A DNA stretch of 64,000 nucleotides, from assembly GCA_965218775.1 (NCBI GenBank), contig CBDCLS010000004.1, forward strand, positions 186,001 to 250,000. The letters run 5' to 3'. This DNA comes from CAUZIZ01 sp965218775 (GTDB taxonomy: Bacteria > Acidobacteriota > UBA6911 > RPQK01 > JAJDTT01). How positions within the stretch are numbered: position 1 is the first letter of the stretch; every line of letters starts with the position of its first letter. Below are positions 61,508-64,000 of this stretch, one piece after another. The notes beneath the pieces are model-generated. The model saw only the letters and a program-made list of their open reading frames with translations. It searched no databases and was not told the DNA's origin. Made by a program: the position numbers and the translations under genes.

Positions 61508-64000
61508 ATGAGTCGGCGACTAGCCATCAGCTTTCTGTCCTTCTTCGGGCTTCTTCTGTCCTTTGCCTCGTCCCCTTCCCTGAGTAGATCCAACAAGGAG
61601 AACCGCTCCAGCCTACCGAGTCCGGTGACCGGCGACATTGATTTCACCCGAGACATCCGACCGCTGCTGGTCCGAGAAGTGCTTCCAATGCCACGGTGAC
61701 GCCATGGCAATGGGTGGGCTTCGCTTGCACACCCGCGTGGACCTGTTGAAGGGAGGCGACAAGGGTGCGGTCGTGGAACTCGGGAACAGCGCTGCCAGCC
61801 GCCTGATCCACATGGTAGCCGGTCTGGACGAGATGAAGATGCCGCTCAAGGGAGATGCTCTTACTGATTCCCAGGTAGGACGCCTCCGTTCCTGGATCGA
61901 TCGAGGCCTCGAGTGGCCTGTGAGCGATGGCGAGAGTGCTCGTCACTCCTCAGAGGCCGGATCGGAGCACTGGGCCTTTCAATCCATCCAGCGTGCTCCA
62001 GTACCCGCGGTGCAGCGGTCCGACTGGGTGCGAAATCCCATCGACGCATTCGTTCTTCGGCGATTGGAGCAGGAGGGAATTGAGCCTTCGGCCGAGGCCG
62101 ATCAGGCTACCCTGAATCGACGCCTTTCCCTCGACCTGTTGGGACTGCCTCCGACCGCACCAGGGTTCGAATCAGAGATCAGCGTTGGCCCTTACGCCTA
62201 CCAGGGACAGGTAAATCGATTGCTGGCCTCCCCCCATTTCGGCGAGCGCTGGGGTCGGAAATGGCTGGACCTGGCTCGCTACGCCGACAGTGATGGCTTC
62301 GAAAAGGACAAAGTCCGACCTCACGCATGGCGCTACCGGGACTGGGTCATCAATGCCTACAACCGGGACTTGCCTTACGACCAGTTTCTCTTGGAACAGC
62401 TTGCCGGAGATCTACTGCCTGACGCCAGCATCGAGCAGAGGGTCGCGACCGGCTTTCATCGCAATACCCTGACCAACACCGAGGGTGGAGTGGATCAGGA
62501 AGAGTACCGGATCGAGCAGGTAATTGACCGGACCAACACACCGGTGTGGTCTTCATGGGTCTCACGGTAGGCTGCGCCCAGTGCCACTCTCACAAGTACG
62601 ATCCCCTGTCCATCGCGAGTACTATGAGTTCTTTTCGTTCTTCATACTGCGGTGGAAGAGAATATCCCAGCAGCGCTGGAAAATGAAGTCGTTGCCTACA
62701 ATCGGACCAAGGCCGTCTGGGAAGCCAGGCACGAAGAACTACTGGCGAGCGCCGTCCAATACCGGGAGCGGCTGACGGAGGCCCTTGTCCAGTCAGGTGC
62801 AGCCAAGCTAGCCGAGTGGGAAAAGCGACTCGACTACAAACCCGTCGATTGGAAGCTGTTGGACCCGGCAAGCTTTAGTTCGGCCGGAGGCGCCAACCTG
62901 ACAAGAGAGAGGATTCGTCTCTCCTGGTCGGTGGCAACAACCCCAAAAACGATATCTACACAATCGTTGCCAACACGGAGCTGACAGGCATCACGGCGGT
63001 CCGACTCGACTTGCTGAACCATGAGTCGCTGCCCGATCAGGGACCCGGTCGCGGCGAGGATGGGAACTTTGTCCTGTCCGAGTTGAAGATGCGGGACACC
63101 CGCCTGAACGATCCGACCGCGAGCGTGCGGGAACTGCCCTTCAGCGGAGCCCTGGCCAGCTATTCCCAGGAGAGTTTCGATGTCTCCAAAGCCATCGACG
63201 ACGACCCAGAGACCGGCTGGAGCGTGGGTGGCCCGTTAGGCCGAAACCGAGATCACCAGGCCATTTTCATCCTGAAGCAAAGCGCAGGGCGCAGGGGCGG
63301 CGCAACACTCGCTCTGACCCTGGAGCATCGACAAGGTCAAGAACAGAACATCGGTGCCTTCAAGATCTCAGCCACCACAGCAGACCGAAAACTTTTGGAC
63401 CAGGTTTTACCTCAGCAGGTGGAGCAGGCGTTGAGCACTCCACCTCGGCAACGAACGGAAGAACAGACTTCGGCGATCCACTCTCACTTTGTCAGTGAGG
63501 ATCCTGGCCTGCGAGAGATTCTGGCTCTGGTAGAAGGTCACAAGCGAGCTGAGCCCGAGCCGCCCGATACCCTGGGCCAGGTCCTTGCCGCAAATCCGGA
63601 GCCCCCCAAGACTCACATTCACATCCGGGGAAACTTTCTACGCAAGGGTGAAGAGGTCGAGCCTCGCACACCTGCGGTGCTTCCCGCCCTTTCGTCGATG
63701 GGAGCTGTGCCGAATCGCCTTGATTTGGCGCGGTGGATGACGCGTCTGAATCATCCTCTCACTGCGCGAGTCGAAGTGAACCGGATCTGGGAACAGCTCT
63801 TCGGGCAGGGCCTGGTTGCCACCAGCGAGGATTTTGGCACCCGCGGCGAGAGGCCGTCTCATCCTGAGCTGCTCGATTGGCTGGCTTCCGAGTTCATGCG
63901 ACGGGGCTGGAGCCGTAAGGAAATGATCAGGCTGATCGTCGGTTCCTCGACCTACCGTCAGGCATCGCGGCTGCAGCCGGAGCTCGCCGACCATGATCCC
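61508..64000 (+). pseudogene. PSD1-type cytochrome c (DUF1549/DUF1553), multiply frameshifted, truncated by window end
   Basis: ATG 61508 begins a signal peptide ('LAISFLSFFGLLLSFASS'). The frame then breaks at about 61669 (one extra G before the 'SEKCFQCHGDA' heme site), 62530 (two extra bases in the T-N-T-G-V-V region), 62608 (missing C before '[10 protein letters not shown]'), 62645 (missing A) and 62907. Between breaks the family is clear: PSCyt1 heme, DUF1549 ('RWGRKWLDLARYADSDGF'), a second heme '[12 protein letters not shown]', and DUF1553 ('[20 protein letters not shown]') from 63715 on, open to the window end. Such proteins are periplasmic and co-occur with sulfatase or DUF1501 partners, which would lie outside the window. 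Five breaks in 1.3 kb suggest a decaying gene or poor sequence quality here. Confidence 0.8.

Overview
The window reads as chromosome of a moderately GC-rich, Gram-negative, heterotrophic bacterium, most likely an Acidobacteriota or a similar soil or marine lineage. This is an inference from gene families: a planctomycete-type DUF1549/DUF1553 cytochrome, sialidase and SSS symporters, CarboxypepD_reg-TPR proteins, FRIP-like secreted proteins, and a Tat operon next to a CtpA protease. No rRNA, tRNA or CRISPR array was recognised.

Layout. 1-5.3 kb: surface-glycan genes (B12-type radical SAM proteins, a GT87 fused to a TolB-like propeller, a GT9). 5.4-15.7 kb: carbohydrate scavenging (secreted GH43-like protein, lipoprotein sialidase, two sodium/solute symporters, one with an embedded FHA-like domain), split by a 2.1-kb IS. 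15.7-23 kb: DUF2461, a five-heme cytochrome, a TPR protein, an O-antigen ligase and two GT39-like transferases. 23-35.7 kb: housekeeping (tatA/tatC, CtpA, MltD-like transglycosylase, an HMGL-Ptb-AckA operon, GNAT, YhaM-like nuclease, an HPF-sigma fusion). 36-54.4 kb: a second glycan region (radical SAM, GT4s, flippase, nucleotidyltransferase, TMTC-like GT) invaded by a RIT element and a second copy of the 2.1-kb IS. 54.4-57.2 kb: back-to-back IS4 and IS256 elements. 57.2-64 kb: TrmJ, DUF1015, GT2, an inverted-repeat cassette with a broken four-helix-bundle gene, a 183-bp MITE, and a multiply frameshifted PSD1-type cytochrome running off the end.

Most unusual is a family of four ~270-bp quasi-palindromic elements (26.35, 33.13, 35.76 and 50.39 kb). 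Their cores are nearly identical. Their 32-bp terminal arms differ strongly from copy to copy, yet within each copy the two arms stay complementary, and the only mismatches are G:T. Two copies are flanked by 5-bp direct repeats (CTTAG, CTAAG) and one by CTAG. Removing one copy rebuilds a lipoprotein signal peptide in front of the MltD-like enzyme; removing another rebuilds a gapless stop/start junction between two genes. This looks like a mobile, structure-constrained, non-autonomous element that I do not recognise.
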